64,000 bases of DNA from Adineta ricciae (GCA_905250025.1 CAJNOJ010000310.1:1-64000); one strand, 5' to 3'. Numbered from the stretch's first letter, positions 46,287 through 58,202 are shown. The notes: a model not told the origin generated them from the letters alone. Numbers and translations are program-made.

Positions 46287-47534
46287 TCAATCTCTCATTA
46301 ATTCAATAACAAAATTAAATGCAACATGTTCACTCAATGGAAAAGATTGTTTAATAACTACTTGATAACAATTCATAATGAAATTGCTCAAGACCAATTT
46401 TCCACGTGGCAATCGTAGTTGATAACCCATTTGTTTACAATCTGGATTTGGGATACGTTCAACAATTGTTTGACTAATACCATCGTATACATAGAGTGTT
46501 GCTTGTCGAGCGCGTATCGTATTGAATGAACGAAAAGCACGTTGGCAAGTGAACCAAAACGAAGCACAATCAGTTGAGAATTGCGCGTTAGCTTGAAATA
46601 TCAAACCTTTATAAGCTAGTTTGTTGTCTTTTCGACCATTCAATATAATTGTATGCCGATTTGGATCATAATATGAGCGATCATCAACTACGACAGATAA
46701 AAGGTTAAGAACGGAATAATATATTTCGATCTACGTACTATATATGTGTTTGATTCCATAGGTTAAATCTGTTGGATCTTCTATTAAGCATAGAGAACGT
46801 GCGAGAAATGCTTTTTTAAATTTTTCATTCAACTGTGACTTCGCGACACAGGAGATTAGGTGACGTTTTTCCACATCACCTGTAAGTGATAGTAACTTGG
46901 TGCGTAATAAAGTTAAAATTTTAACGAAGTATTCATCTGGTAAACCGAGAAACATCATACCGTTTAATAGATCATCATAAAACAATAATTGTTGTGGACT
47001 TTGTTGTAGATTTTCATCAGAATATAATAGATCGATGCATGTTAATAGAGTTTTTTCTGTGAAATTAAATGTGCAATGATATTCATTCAAATAACATTGT
47101 TGACTAGAATCATAGGTTGACTCAGGTTGATTGTATTTGAAAAATAAACGAAAATAGATTGATGATGCGCTCAAAACAAGACGATGACATAGGACAGAGG
47201 ATGATAAACCGTTGCACGTATAAACCAAACGACAATCACAACAATGACGAGCAGATAGAAATGAACGAAGTTTAGAACTTAAACCAACTGACATCGGTGA
47301 TGAAGGTAAGTCTAAAGACAAAATACGTCACTCTTAAATACATTGTATGATAGAAAACATACCAAGATCTTCCTCGTCTTGAAATAACATTGAGTTATTT
47401 CGTTTTGTAGTAGTCGTTTGTGTTTTTGTATTTACAACCTGCATTTCCTTACGCACTTGTTTGCACACTAATACTTTTCCACTCGGTGTTGTTTTATTCG
47501 AAGATGCAGATGACCGATGACGTTCAATACACAC
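46287..47534 (-). CDS. BTB-like protein, possible FLYWCH-like tail
   Basis: Exons 47363-47534 (5' end uncertain), 46739-47311 and 46287-46687. Product is about 380 residues. After a Lys/Thr-rich start, residues CCDCRLVYTCNG...VLCHRLVLSASSIYFRLFF look like a BTB/POZ fold (D-x-x-L ... H-K/R-x-V-L-x-A-S-S-x-Y-F). A helical region resembling a BACK segment follows (DDLLNGMMFLGLPDEY, RSLCLIEDPTDLTYG). The last exon has HTIILNGRKDNKLAYKGLIFQAN...FWFTCQRAF...ARQATLYV, weakly like a FLYWCH zinc module. BTB proteins often recruit cullin-3 or act in transcription. The stop is 222 bp upstream of the first placed exon of the kleisin/GART gene on the same strand, so read-through or a shared transcript is possible. 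Confidence 0.6.
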
Positions 47535-48416
47535 CGACCAGTCAATATGAACTATTTTGTCTTGTTGCTACCGGTGTATGACGTAAAAGCAAGAGAACAG
47601 TCATACATATTGTTCACGATAGACGGCCACTAGCTAACTGACTGATATGTATTCATGTATGGATAGAACGAGCAGGCGATCATGTGTGTGTTTATGTATA
47701 TGTAGAAATTTCTATACATGCGTTTGAAAAATAAGAATAGGAAAAAAGAAGAAATATCTTTCGTCAGTCCGTCTATGTTCATTGCTATTTCTTCTTTTGT
47801 TTTCTCTCGGCATAAATGCGACGTAGTAGATGTATTGTGAATAGATTTACATAATTTGGAAATAAGAGTAAATCAATAGTAACGGTTAAAGTGTTTGAAA
47901 CTCCTTGCAGAATTTCATCTACATCATAATCATTGTCGTTGTTTTTCATCATTTTGGTGATGTCGTCTTGCTCTAAACTACCATTCTGCTTGCTAACCTT
48001 ACACGCTATCTATTGAGGCGTGACGTTCGAATGCATTGATGATTCAGTAACGAGTATGCAAAGCAGATACGTGTTCAACCAAATCGATAGATAATATACA
48101 TTTATGAGATCTTAAGTATAACTTCTAATTGTGCTTAACCTAGCTCCTACTAGTTTTACATTAAGATAATGTCTCTGTATTATTTCAGTACACAACTGCA
48201 AGTGCAGTACGTTTACAATATAAAGTTAAGTGGAAAATATTTATGTTGGAAAGAGAATGATTGTTGAAAAACTAAAAAAAATGGATTTACTGGTAAAATT
48301 TATTTAGAAGATAGGCTGATCTCATTTTGATTGACAAAAAAGCCTTATCCTCGGAATAAAAAAAAAAGAATAGTTGAGAATGTTGAAAGAAGGAAACTAG
48401 ATAGCTTCTTGTTTTA
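47535..48416. other. Intergenic, no gene recognised
   Basis: Upstream of the BTB-like gene; its true first exon may lie here. A tatatgtag run occurs around 47697. No clear start exon could be chosen. Confidence 0.4.
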
Positions 48417-48828
48417 TTAGCCACAAACAAAACAGACACAACCATTCCCAATAGTAATAGGATTAGTATCTTGATAACCACAAGCACAAGTATTACCAGA
48501 AAAATACCCATCACAAGACGCGCCAGTAAAACCACCAGGATATTTGTCAGCACCAGAATAACAAGTAGGACAAAGACCACTAGTAGTCTCACGGCGGTTA
48601 ATACAAATTTTTATCACAACGAGAAGCAGTGGTAGCACCCTGTGAAACCGTAACAGGGCCACTACCACAAATCATACAGCCACAAGCAGCATTGTAATAA
48701 AGAGTGTTATGACAAGACCAACCGGAAAAACAATTACAACCAAGTTCACGTTTCTTGCTTAAATGATGCACATGTTTATCGACATCAAGAAAACGATCAA
48801 ACAAACCAATTGATTGTTTCTTTTCCAT
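48417..48828 (-). pseudogene. Cys-rich small protein gene with a frameshift
   Basis: From ATG 48828 one frame runs to a stop near 48598 (LGCNCFSGWSC, NAACGCMICGSG). The continuation, with the same Cys/Gly/Thr-rich style, lies in the next frame to 48417 (TTSGLCPTCYSGADKYPGG, NTCACGYQD, GNGCVCFVCG). The switch falls near the AAAAATTT run at about 48606-48613. No intron of plausible size can bridge it. Together the two parts would make a protein of about 135 residues with 16-18 Cys and no signal peptide. CGCMICGSG in the first half and GCVCFVCG in the second suggest an internal repeat. Either a base miscall in a homopolymer, a true recent loss, or programmed shifting would fit. A TATA-like sequence lies about 90 bp upstream. 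Family unknown. Confidence 0.55.
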
Positions 48829-50826
48829 TGTCTTTTGCTGTTGTTCGATGGTTCAACGAAAAATAGTAGGTAAATACACTGAAAGTGTGTAAATGATTGT
48901 CCTACAGGAATGTTTCTACCTTATATACACGTTTATCAACGAATAACACGGAAATATGCGTGGAAAAGGAGTAACCTTATTTTCGAAAAAAAGAGCAATT
49001 GTAGAACAATTCTTTGACGATTGAAATGTGAAATACGATATGGATGAGAGATTTTGCTATAATTATTCCTCGTCTTAACATTTCATCCTAACTAACGGAC
49101 GATCTCTATACATATGAATGGGCGATTAGTATGTCACAGTTACTTGTAGAAAAAGATTCTTCGTAATTGTTCCCCGTTATGAGAGAAAAAGAAATTTGTA
49201 TTCTGTTAATGATTATACTACTATTGATTTTTAAAGATATGAATACCGCTTTTTTTTTGTTATCTTATTTACTAGTGTCTTGTTGTATGCGTTCTTTCAG
49301 GATTTATTCGTTCAGAGTGTGCGGATGAGATGTTATTCTAACTTATTTGCACACGTAAAATACATGTGGAAGTAACGAATCAGAGAGCGCTGATGAAGAA
49401 TCGATTCGATATTCACATTGATAAAAGATTACCGGATCTTCATTTGTATCGATTCGTAGCCAATAGATGATACACGAAGAACACTTAATGACGCCCGCTA
49501 CTTCTCTTGCTTGATTCCTATCTAAAATGTACGAACTTGATATATAATGAACTGTAACTTCGCTATAATGTGACTTGTGAGTGGACTTGATTAAACGTTT
49601 ACGAACTTATTTTCATTCGATGTTAAGTTGAACATGGGCTGAGTGCAAAGTCGACATCACATTAGGTGATATATTCTGTTAGTGAATGATACATTGTACA
49701 GGCAGTAGGAAAAAGTTGAATTTACTCATTAAATCTGTTCAGATAAATCTGCTGCATGTCTTCTTTGGAAAATTTTAACAGATATTGCTTGGACTGGTGT
49801 CTTTCGATGTTGATGAGGGTGAAAACTTTTCAAGTGCAAATAATTTCGTGAATGTTACGTGTTGAAATGGTAGAACTATTATGAATATGTTAAGCAAAAA
49901 ATAACAAATGATTCTATCACCATCATATTAAGTCTACAGTTGTATGACTATTCAACGTGTTAATATATTTTCCGAAGAGCCGGATATTTTTCAGGAATAG
50001 TAAGCGCGTCATCATATTTTCAATTACTCTGAAACACAAATCTCGCTATCATCACATTCGTCACTTCCAGTCTTTGAAATCATTTGATTAAAAATATTGA
50101 AAATCTTTCTAATTCAATCGGCTTCTCTTACTTTTACTGCGTAATGATCATATGTAGGGGTGGACCATTGAATTTAATTTGAGTTAATTAACGCAATTAT
50201 TTAACGCTAATATTAACGGTTAACGAAATCCGTTTACGTTAATTTCAAATAAGCTTAAATGTGCCACCCCTATTTCATATCTGATAGAAATTTGAAGAAT
50301 AAGTTTTTAGGTAAATGTTAAATAAGAATATTACGATAAGTAATGAAATAAAGAGAAGCACTGATGTAGACTAGCTTAAAACTCCAAAAGACAGTATTAA
50401 GTGTCAATCAAACTCGAATGCCATTTGTCAGAGGAAATAGTTATTTTGTTAGTCAGATTTCGATTCTAATTTGTATGGTTTGCTTGATGTGAAATGCGAA
50501 GATTATGAATGTGGTACTTTGACATCAGATAGACTGATGACGATTTTGGAAGGAGCTGTATCAAAGATGTGAGTGGTAAATTGCTGTCTAGTTTCAGTCG
50601 AAGATTCGACTGTTTGATCCAATATTAGGAACAAAATATAAAGAAATGACGGATTCATATGCAGAAAAATTTGTGATTCGAAGAGATTGTTAACACTGAT
50701 AGGTTTTTAAATATCGTGCCGTCCGATGCTGTTGCACTCACCTGTAAAATTTGCTCTACAAAGATAAAGATCTGAAGCAGTTTCGAAAAAACAACTCATT
50801 CTTTTCATATTTCAGTCTCTTTCGAA
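48829..50826. other. Gene-poor AT-rich interval with a MITE
   Basis: Two kb without a convincing frame. The only structured element is the short inverted-repeat transposon at 50155-50272. Confidence 0.5.
50155..50272. mobile_element. hAT-like MITE, 118 bp
   Basis: Begins TAGGGGTGG and ends CCACCCCTA, perfect 9-base terminal inverted repeats of the type seen in hAT elements. The interior is AT-rich and partly self-complementary (GTTAATTAACGC, AACGTTAATT) and has no coding capacity. The flanks (atcatatg and ttcatatc) agree at six of eight positions if the right edge is moved one base, consistent with an aged 8-bp target duplication. It would need a transposase supplied from elsewhere. Confidence 0.7.
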
Positions 50827-52376
50827 ATGCACAATAACCAAGTCTATATTGAAGGTTTGATAGTGAATGGTAGGACACGCAAATATTGGCATCGTCGTTG
50901 GTTCAAGATCGTTTGCATCGTTCTAATCACTTTCCTGATCCTAGCAATTATTAGTTTCTCTCTAGTACTAGGACTTGTCATCCTAGCACCGAACAAAGCT
51001 GGAACGACTACGATCTCAATAGCGACAGAGACATTAATAACGACAACAGTAGTACCTTCAATGATTACCACATCGATAAAGGAATTGATAACAACGAGTG
51101 CCACAGTAGAATTCCAATCAACAATGTTAATCTCGACAATAATGTCGACGACATTGGAATCAACAACGATGCCTGTGTCACTGACATCGGCAAAGCTGGT
51201 ATCAACGACGGAAACTGCAGTAATGCCATCGAAAGAATCACAAACAACAGGCATACAAACATCAACAGTAAAAATTACAACTACTTTAAAACAATCAGGC
51301 AAGTTCTTTTGTGAAAAACAAATAATGGCATAAAAAGAACCATTTTCATGAGAATTCAACAAAGATTTCAATACTTTCTTTTAGGATGGTCTTATACTGC
51401 TCGTATGAACCAGGGACGACAGGAACACACGACATCAGTATTATCTGATGGCAGAGTACTAGTTATTGGTGGATCTAATCGTGCTGCAATTCTACGTAGC
51501 GTCGAGTTGTACGATCCGTCAACTGAAACTTGGATGGTCACGGCAAATATGAATAGTGCTCGACAAAACCATGCAGTATCCATACTGAACGATGGCAAAG
51601 TTTTGGTCACCGGAGGTCAAGATAGCAATCCATTGAATAGTGTTGAGCTATACGATCCAACCACGGGAACTTGGACAATAGTGGCAAATATGGCTTATGC
51701 ACGATCTTTGCACACATCGACACTATTAGCAAATGGAAAAGTCTTGGTTACTGGAGGTTGGGATGGGAACGATGTTCTGAACAGTACGGAACTATATGAT
51801 CCATTAACGAACACTTGGACTATTAGAAGCACTATGAATGATGCACGACACAGTCACACAATATCGACGCTATCTAACGGGAAAATGTTAGTAGTTGGTG
51901 GTAAAGGCATAAATGCTTTAAATACAGCTGAAGTATACGACCCATCAAGTGAAATTTGGACAAATACTAATCGCATGAATTATGCGCGATATTTTCATAC
52001 GGCATCCTTATTAACAGATGGAAAAATACTTGTCGTTGCTGGATGGAATGGTTTTCAACTATTTGATGGTGCTGAGTTATATGATCCGACAACCGGGATT
52101 TGGTCAAATACTGGAAGTTTGAATATTAGACGGCAGTATTCTGCAACATCCCTATTAACGAATGGAAAAGTACTGGTCACCGGCGGATACACTGGATACA
52201 TGCTTGATAGTGCAGAACTGTATGATCCATCCACAGAAATTTGGACCTATGTCGATCATATGAACGAAGCACGATTTTTTCATGCAGCGTGTGTATTAAA
52301 TGATGGAAGAGTACTCATTACTGGCGGATACGGCAACATCCAATCTTTGAATACTGCAGAACTGTTTAAACTATGA
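50827..52376 (+). CDS. Type II membrane protein with kelch-like repeats
   Basis: Exons 50827-51298 and 51385-52376 give 487 residues. A short basic cytosolic N-terminus (YWHRRWFK) is followed by one membrane span (about 27-56), a Thr/Ser-rich stalk of about 100 residues, then six to seven tandem repeats of about 48 residues of the form LxDGKVLVTGGxxxxxxLNSAELYDPxTxxWTxxxxMxxARxxHTxxxL. These build an extracellular beta-propeller. This repeat version is characteristic of bacterial and bdelloid kelch-like proteins and may have come by transfer; its ligand is unknown. The intron has a GC donor (CAG|GCAAGT) and TAG acceptor; no GT choice keeps the frame. It lies just upstream of the inverted C2H2 copy. 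Confidence 0.88.
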
Positions 52377-52600
52377 CATATCAATCAAATCTTTATCTAA
52401 TTTTAACCCAAATAACTCTTCAATCTAAAACAGTCCACGACAAGAGTAGATTGGACCAAATTCGAACAAAGCCGCAATGTTTGTATTCATTTATCTTTGT
52501 ACTTTGTATTGATATGTAAAGTATAAAATCAAATCAAATAAGTGTTGAATTTCTTTGTGAAAGTTGCTTCGCACACTTCATGTTAATCGTACAAGGTTCT

Positions 52601-53052
52601 TGAGAGGGAGACAGAGAAGGAAAAAGAGAGAGAGAGAAAAAGAGAACGGTTGATCGATGTAGACATGTACGTATATATAAGACGGTATTGACTACGTAAT
52701 ATTATGCTCATTCTGACATAACACACACACACATTAGATTACAACATCATANNNNNNNNNNNNNNNNNNNNNNNNNNNNNNNNNNNNNNNNNNNNNNNNN
52801 NNNNGTGAGAGGAGAAGGTGCAAATGATTGAACTCATAAATTTGATTATAATGATGTTGTTTGAGACAATGTTGGTGATTGTTGTTTTTGATTTGAATAT
52901 GTGGGGCGAGGATGTGATTTGATATATGTATGCAGATTTATAGTGTTGATGTGGAAAAGAAAAGGATGAAATGAGCGGCGAGAAATAGGAAATAGTCTAA
53001 ATAATTAGGAGAGATGTGAAATGAGTAATTTGTAAAGCAAACAAGTTCAAAG
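52601..53052. repeat. Inverted copy of C2H2 locus, gapped arm
   Basis: 52601-52751 mirrors 19694-19844 (promoter side, including the TATA box) and 52805-53052 mirrors 18230-18477 (3' flank). Order and orientation are those of one continuous inverted copy, with the middle hidden by Ns. Confidence 0.93.
52752..52804. other. Assembly gap, 53 Ns
   Basis: Run of 53 undetermined bases. By comparison with 18478-19693, about 1.2 kb including a zinc-finger coding region would be expected here, so the gap length is probably not literal. Confidence 0.97.
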
Positions 53053-54054
53053 GCACGTTTCGTTTGTTGAGTTCACATCTAAATTTTTTGTTCAATATTC
53101 GCAATCATATGCTAACAGACCAAATACGTGTAATTTATTACATACGGTCATTGTGAAAAGATAACACTAAGATGTTGATTAATGATATTGTTGTTCACTT
53201 CTGTTATTCTAAGATGCAGGGAACTGATTGTTCATATCTTTATAATCATGGGAAAACATATAAGGAAATTTTTTTATGAGATATCAAATTTAAACATGAA
53301 TTGCTCTAGGGTTGTAAATTGTCGTCAGAACTGTTCAAGTTGCTTTTTCTTGCGCCTCTCGACCGATAATTATGTTGTGAAGTGTTGAAATCTCCAGAGA
53401 GCGAAAGAGTCAGAGAAATATGAGTGACCGGAAATAATCATGTCGATACCGTCATTTCATAAGTGTAAATGATCGAAGAATTGATTGGATATGTATTGCT
53501 AATTACAAATGAAGATTAACATGCCGAATCTGTTCATTATGTCTGAACACCAAAGAAAGAAAGTCGAGTGAGCGGAAAAAGATATGTCAGATATATTCAA
53601 GTGTACAACTAGAACAATTGACCACATCTAATCTTCGGATGAATGAAGAAGTCTTATGAAATATTATATATCGATGTCTTTGATTGAAATGGGAAAGCGA
53701 ATGAGTAGAATGTTCATTTGAGATAAAGAGATATACTTGTAATACGAATATTTAACATGGTAGGAGAGAAACGTGCGATGGATATAATAGAAGAAAATAT
53801 GCTCCGAATTTACAAGCATCTCTGTTTTCGCGTGATTATTTAGAGAAACGAAACAATTAGAAATATGATGAGCGAAGCAAAAATAATTAAACATATCATG
53901 AGAATAACACAAATCAAATGACGATGGTATTTGTCCATCATTTTGAAAGATTTATTAATATAAGAAGAAAACAGTTATATGCTCATAATAGAATTGGAAA
54001 GAAAAGCGCTTGGAAGTTTCATTCGAGAAATGATTGGATTGTTAACAATAATAT
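53053..54054. other. Intergenic, no gene recognised
   Basis: AT-rich DNA after the inverted repeat. Frames at 53182-53388 and 53664-53912 have no coding support. Confidence 0.45.
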
Positions 54055-54219
54055 CTAGCGAGTAATCACCCAGAAAGCATGAATGATCCCAATAATATAG
54101 AATCCCAGAATAGTCAAGACTAAATTCAATAAAACTTGATTATTGCATGCATTTTGATGTAGATAGACAGCCAATGGTGGAATGAAGAAAGCAAGAACAA
54201 GTAAGATGATATCAGCCAT
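54055..54219 (-). CDS. PMP3: PMP3/UPF0057 plasma-membrane proteolipid
   Basis: A 54-residue single-exon gene. The sequence starts MADIILLVLAFFIPPLAVYL and has, after a short polar turn (HQNACNNQ), LLNLVLTILGFYIIGIIHAFW. This is the PMP3 family layout: two membrane helices, FxPPLxV in the first and LLTILGxxPGIIHAxxVI in the second. Family members in fungi, plants, nematodes and bacteria are tiny plasma-membrane proteins that limit cation influx and are often induced by salt, cold or desiccation stress. A role in stress tolerance here is inference. The normally conserved Pro before GIIHA is Ile. A TATA-like TATATTTATATTA stretch lies about 80 bp upstream of the ATG. Confidence 0.88.
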   Translation of the reverse strand: MADIILLVLAFFIPPLAVYLHQNACNNQVLLNLVLTILGFYIIGIIHAFWVITR

Positions 54220-55424
54220 TTTTTAAAAGATGTTTCGTCAAAAGCGTTCGTACACTAAGCTTGAATCTGTGTGAATAAACGATAACTAACTAAACTTGTA
54301 ATATAAATATAGCTGGTCGTGTTGTTTTTTCTTATCAATTTCTCTTGTGCAACTGTTACGGAGTGTGGGGGGAGAGAGAGCCAGATATTATCAATGTAAG
54401 GATAAAAACTCATAGATTAGAAATCATAAAAAAATACTGTAAAAGTGTCTTTTTTGTCGAGAAAAATTGTTTTCAACCGTATTCACTCGTGGTAATGTTA
54501 ATTTAATGAGTAACATCAAATATGAGACTTAATTGTTTGAGCAGGTCAAATTAAATGACTAATGAATGGTATTAGACTTTTCACACAAGGAAAAATCCTT
54601 TTTTTTGTGACACCTGACGATAAGTTGTATATGAATGTCGCGAACAAACATTCGAATATTCTTTTTTATGATTTCATTTCGCCATTAAAATAGCTGTTTC
54701 TATATCTATCGAAATCAAATTCGATAATTTGTTAATTCTTGCAGAATATATTTGAAATCATGAGAGCAATGAGATTTGTCGATTATCGCGACTCATAGAA
54801 CAGAAATGCTCTTTCATTTCGCATTAGTAAGAACAGATAAAGAATGACGTTATGTATATTCGCCATATAACCTGAAGTCATCTACTCATCTTGAAACGAC
54901 GATTCAAAATACAAGAATGTTTTGCTTCTCATTCCTAACCCACGATAAAATCCATTCGATTTACATTTACTGAATGATCTTGTGGAATACTATCGAGTTT
55001 TATTGATCTATGTTACGTGTAATAAACCAGAGATAATATTGTTGAGTCACACATTCCCATGAGAAAGCTTCATTTCGTCCATGATGTATCTATCGATAGT
55101 AGCATCTAGGTTGTATTCATGAAATCGATCGTTTCTCAAAGATAAACATCAACAACGTTCAAAACTGCTTTACAGTATAAAGAAAAAGTGACCTTGCCGA
55201 ATATCACATCAATCATACTGTTTATCTTGGTTAAGTAAAAATTTGCGAATCTTTTCGATATGCAAAGAAAAACAAATGAGTGCTTTAACCGCTACAGACA
55301 TCACACAACATCGAAAAATACTGGACATAGAGCGCACCGGAGACGTCTTACCGGCGATTAGTATAAAAATAATGTGTTATGGTAGTTTACAGAAATAAAA
55401 CAAAGAAACGAAAACCGGTCTGGA
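54220..55424. other. Intergenic, no gene recognised
   Basis: Contains the PMP3 promoter at its left edge. Otherwise AT-rich without coding signal; a GGGGAGAGAGAG run lies at 54369-54380. Confidence 0.45.
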
Positions 55425-57131
55425 TCAGTATTTGGCTCGCTTTCGTCTTCCACTGGCATAAGTACTTTCGGACGCGGTAGTCACAGGTCCCTTGATTGCT
55501 ACAGCTTTTTCTTCTTCTGCGTCATCACATGCCGAACGTTTGGATAATTGAACCGTTGCTGGTGTCTTCACGACTTGAGAAGAATACATCATACTATCCA
55601 CCCGTTTCGTATTATCAAGGTCATCAGCTAGCCAAGGATGTTGAAGTACACCATCCATTGTCAAACGTTTGGCTGGATCAGTACACATCATTTTTCGAAT
55701 GAGATCTTTCGCTGAGTCTGATACGTCTGACCAGAATTCATCAGGAAATGTGTAAAGACCTTCGATAATTTGATCATTTAAAGGTTTTCCACTAATCGAA
55801 TCACTGAATGGTGGATAACCGACTAGAAATAGATAGAATGTATCAGATCTATTCAATAGATTTTGATTTACCTAAGCAAACATAGAGAATTACGCCTAGA
55901 CTCCAAACATCAACTTTATTCGTGTAACTTGATTCGCCACGGGTTATTAAAACTTCTGGAGCTATGAAATATAGATAGAAGTGTCCAATTATGAAATGTT
56001 ACAAACTTCGTCTACTTACCGAGATAGTTTGGTGTACCACAAAATGTTTTCATCAGTGTTGTTTCATTGATAAATCTCGACAGACCAAAATCGGTAATTT
56101 TAACTAATGTTTCATTTGTGTCCGGTGATGTTAATAAAACATTTTCTGGTTTTAAATCGCGATGCGTAATTGAACGGTCGTGTAAATATTTCACTCCCAG
56201 ACACATTTGTCGAAAGAGAAATTTGGTCGTTGGTTCATCGAATTGACCACTGGCGACGATACGATCAAATAATTCTCCGCCTTCCACTAATTCAAGAATA
56301 ATATAAACAGCATTTGGCGTATCGTAAACATCGTATACACGAATGATGCACGGATGGTCAAGTCCTTGTAAAATATTACATTCAGCTTGAATTTGTTGAT
56401 TGAATGTATGGGCCTGAGTGCCCAACATGGTAAAATGCTTCTTTGCAATGATTTTCATTGCAAATCGATTACAAGTGCCTACAAACAAATGAATTGAAGT
56501 CGTGAGATCGATAGTTTAATCGGAAACATTTGCGTATTATACCTCGAATGAAGCATAGTTTCACTTCTCCGTATGCACCACGTCCAATTTCTTTCGAAAC
56601 GATATATTTTTCACGTACAACATCTGGAATCGATGAATCCTCTTTAGCATTTGTGTCAATATAAACGTAAACACGGTTAGTTTTAGAAGCTAGAGCGATT
56701 TCCGCATTGTTATCCAGCACGCGTTTTTTATTCTTGCCAATTTTATCGCCATTTACATACGTTCCGTTCGACGAGATGTCTTGAATATAAACAAAATTTT
56801 GAATTGTGTCGCGAATGATTTTGAAATGTGTTGATGAGTATGTCGCAAAATATTTGGATGCTTGTATTTCTTTCGATTCCAGTGCTATTGTACATTTTTT
56901 ACCACGACCAAGCGAGTATTCATTTGCAATCAAATTAATCGACGGAAAAAGTTTGTTTATCGATAAAAGTCGACCCCAGACTTCTAAGTCTTGTTCAGTA
57001 GTTTCTCCATCGGGTAGAGTATTGCCAGTTTCAACACATTCCTGAGTTACCTGAGTTCTTGGTCCGTCGTTCTATAAGAAGAAAACCAAATTGTTCATTG
57101 ATATACAATTATTCAAACGCAAACTAACCAT
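55425..57131 (-). CDS. CHEK2: CHK2-like checkpoint kinase (FHA + kinase)
   Basis: Exons 57129-57131 (start codon only), 56543-57071, 56020-56478, 55872-55961 and 55425-55822 give 492 residues. CHK2 is activated by ATM after DNA breaks and enforces checkpoint arrest. The FHA domain shows LGRGKKC, the phosphate-binding SSTHFKI and DISSNGTYVNG. The kinase shows IGRGAYGEVKLC, AMKII lysine, THRDLKPENVLL, TDFGLSRF, the CHK2-type FCGTPNYLAPEVL, and DVWSLGVILYVCLVGYPPF. A basic tail (SGRRKRAKY) suits a nuclear signal. Near the start lie TQ motifs (TQVTQE) that could be ATM targets, but no dense SQ/TQ cluster. As in the RS gene, an intron directly follows ATG. Confidence 0.93.
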
Positions 57132-57487
57132 TGAAATTGAATTCTGTTGTGAAACGCTAATTTATTCTACGCCAAACTAATACTCACAGAAAATAAATGA
57201 GTCAAGATTGTCCATTCACAATAAAACACCAATCAACAACGTATGAGTGACATCTTTTCTGAAATAAAATACTCTTTTATTTTTTTAACAATTGCAACGC
57301 ATAAAATGCATCGCTATGCCTCATTTTCCATCCCACAGTACGATCCATATCGGCGTGTCAAAACATTCTCTTCTAAATATGAAAGCACTATAGATCGATA
57401 TGTAATACCTGAGAGTTCAAACACATGTTTTGATGATATCTAATCGCACAGGCTCGTGTGATCATTCGATAGAAAGCAAACGTGCAA

Positions 57488-58202
57488 ATGATGAACTCTA
57501 CTTCCTATAGTTCAGCTCATAAAAATGACATTACATACGATTCAACTGGTGAAATCCTATTTATTGTTGCAGTTCTCATCTGGTATTCCTTGGGTATGGT
57601 TTGTATGCTAGGTATGCAGATAAAAGCACGCGATGAAACAGTTGAAGATTGTGCTCGACGTCGAGCTAAAGCTCTACTTGAAACTCTTCATGATCAGACA
57701 CATACAAAACAGATACTTGGTATGATCATTAATGGCGATGTTGAATAGAAGTAATGTTCGTTTTCTTTTTCCAGAAGAACTCGTCGATAAACAAAAACGT
57801 GACAGACTCTGGGATATTTATTTAGGAACAAGTGAGAATAATAGTGGTAAAGTGATTCAGGACGATTTACTTCGCATAAGAAATATCGAAAAACAATTAG
57901 CTATTATCAATCAAAACCGAGTATTTGCTAATGAAAGTTTAATATCATCAACGATCTTTTCAGACATCATCGTCAATGAAAATCGTGTTCGTGTTCGACG
58001 TCGTTCATCATTAGATCAGCAAATTATTGAACGATGGAAAATCTTAGTTGAACAATGCAGGAAACATGAACAATTACCATGGTCAATACAAAAACTGATG
58101 ATTCGTCGACATTTTCGAAGACATTACAAAACCATGTTACAACAACCGGATCAAATTAATATGTCAATGGATGATGAAAAGCATCTCACCTCTGACTATT
58201 AA
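57488..58202 (+). CDS. Single-span membrane protein, KCNE-like layout
   Basis: Exons 57488-57719 and 57775-58202 give 219 residues, starting at the first ATG of a double Met. An extracellular N-terminus with NST (glycosylation site) is followed by one span (about 23-45: ILFIVAVLIWYSLGMVCMLGMQI), then a long charged cytosolic region rich in Arg, Gln and Glu with helical character (VEDCARRRAKALLETLHDQ, WSIQKLMIRRHFRRHYK). A short N-terminus, a single span ending in a glycine-containing stretch and a basic juxtamembrane segment recall KCNE potassium-channel subunits, but the similarity is weak and the cytosolic part is long. It may be a lineage-specific protein. Confidence 0.7.

Noticed and set aside
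46065-46287. Joining the BTB-like last exon directly to the fusion gene as one protein
   Set aside because: No GT donor in the right phase was found before the BTB-like stop; left open only as a possible shared transcript.
57243-57443. 66-residue plus-strand frame between CHK2 and the single-span protein
   Set aside because: No domain, no repeat, lies in the divergent promoter region, and the downstream gene closes in frame without it.
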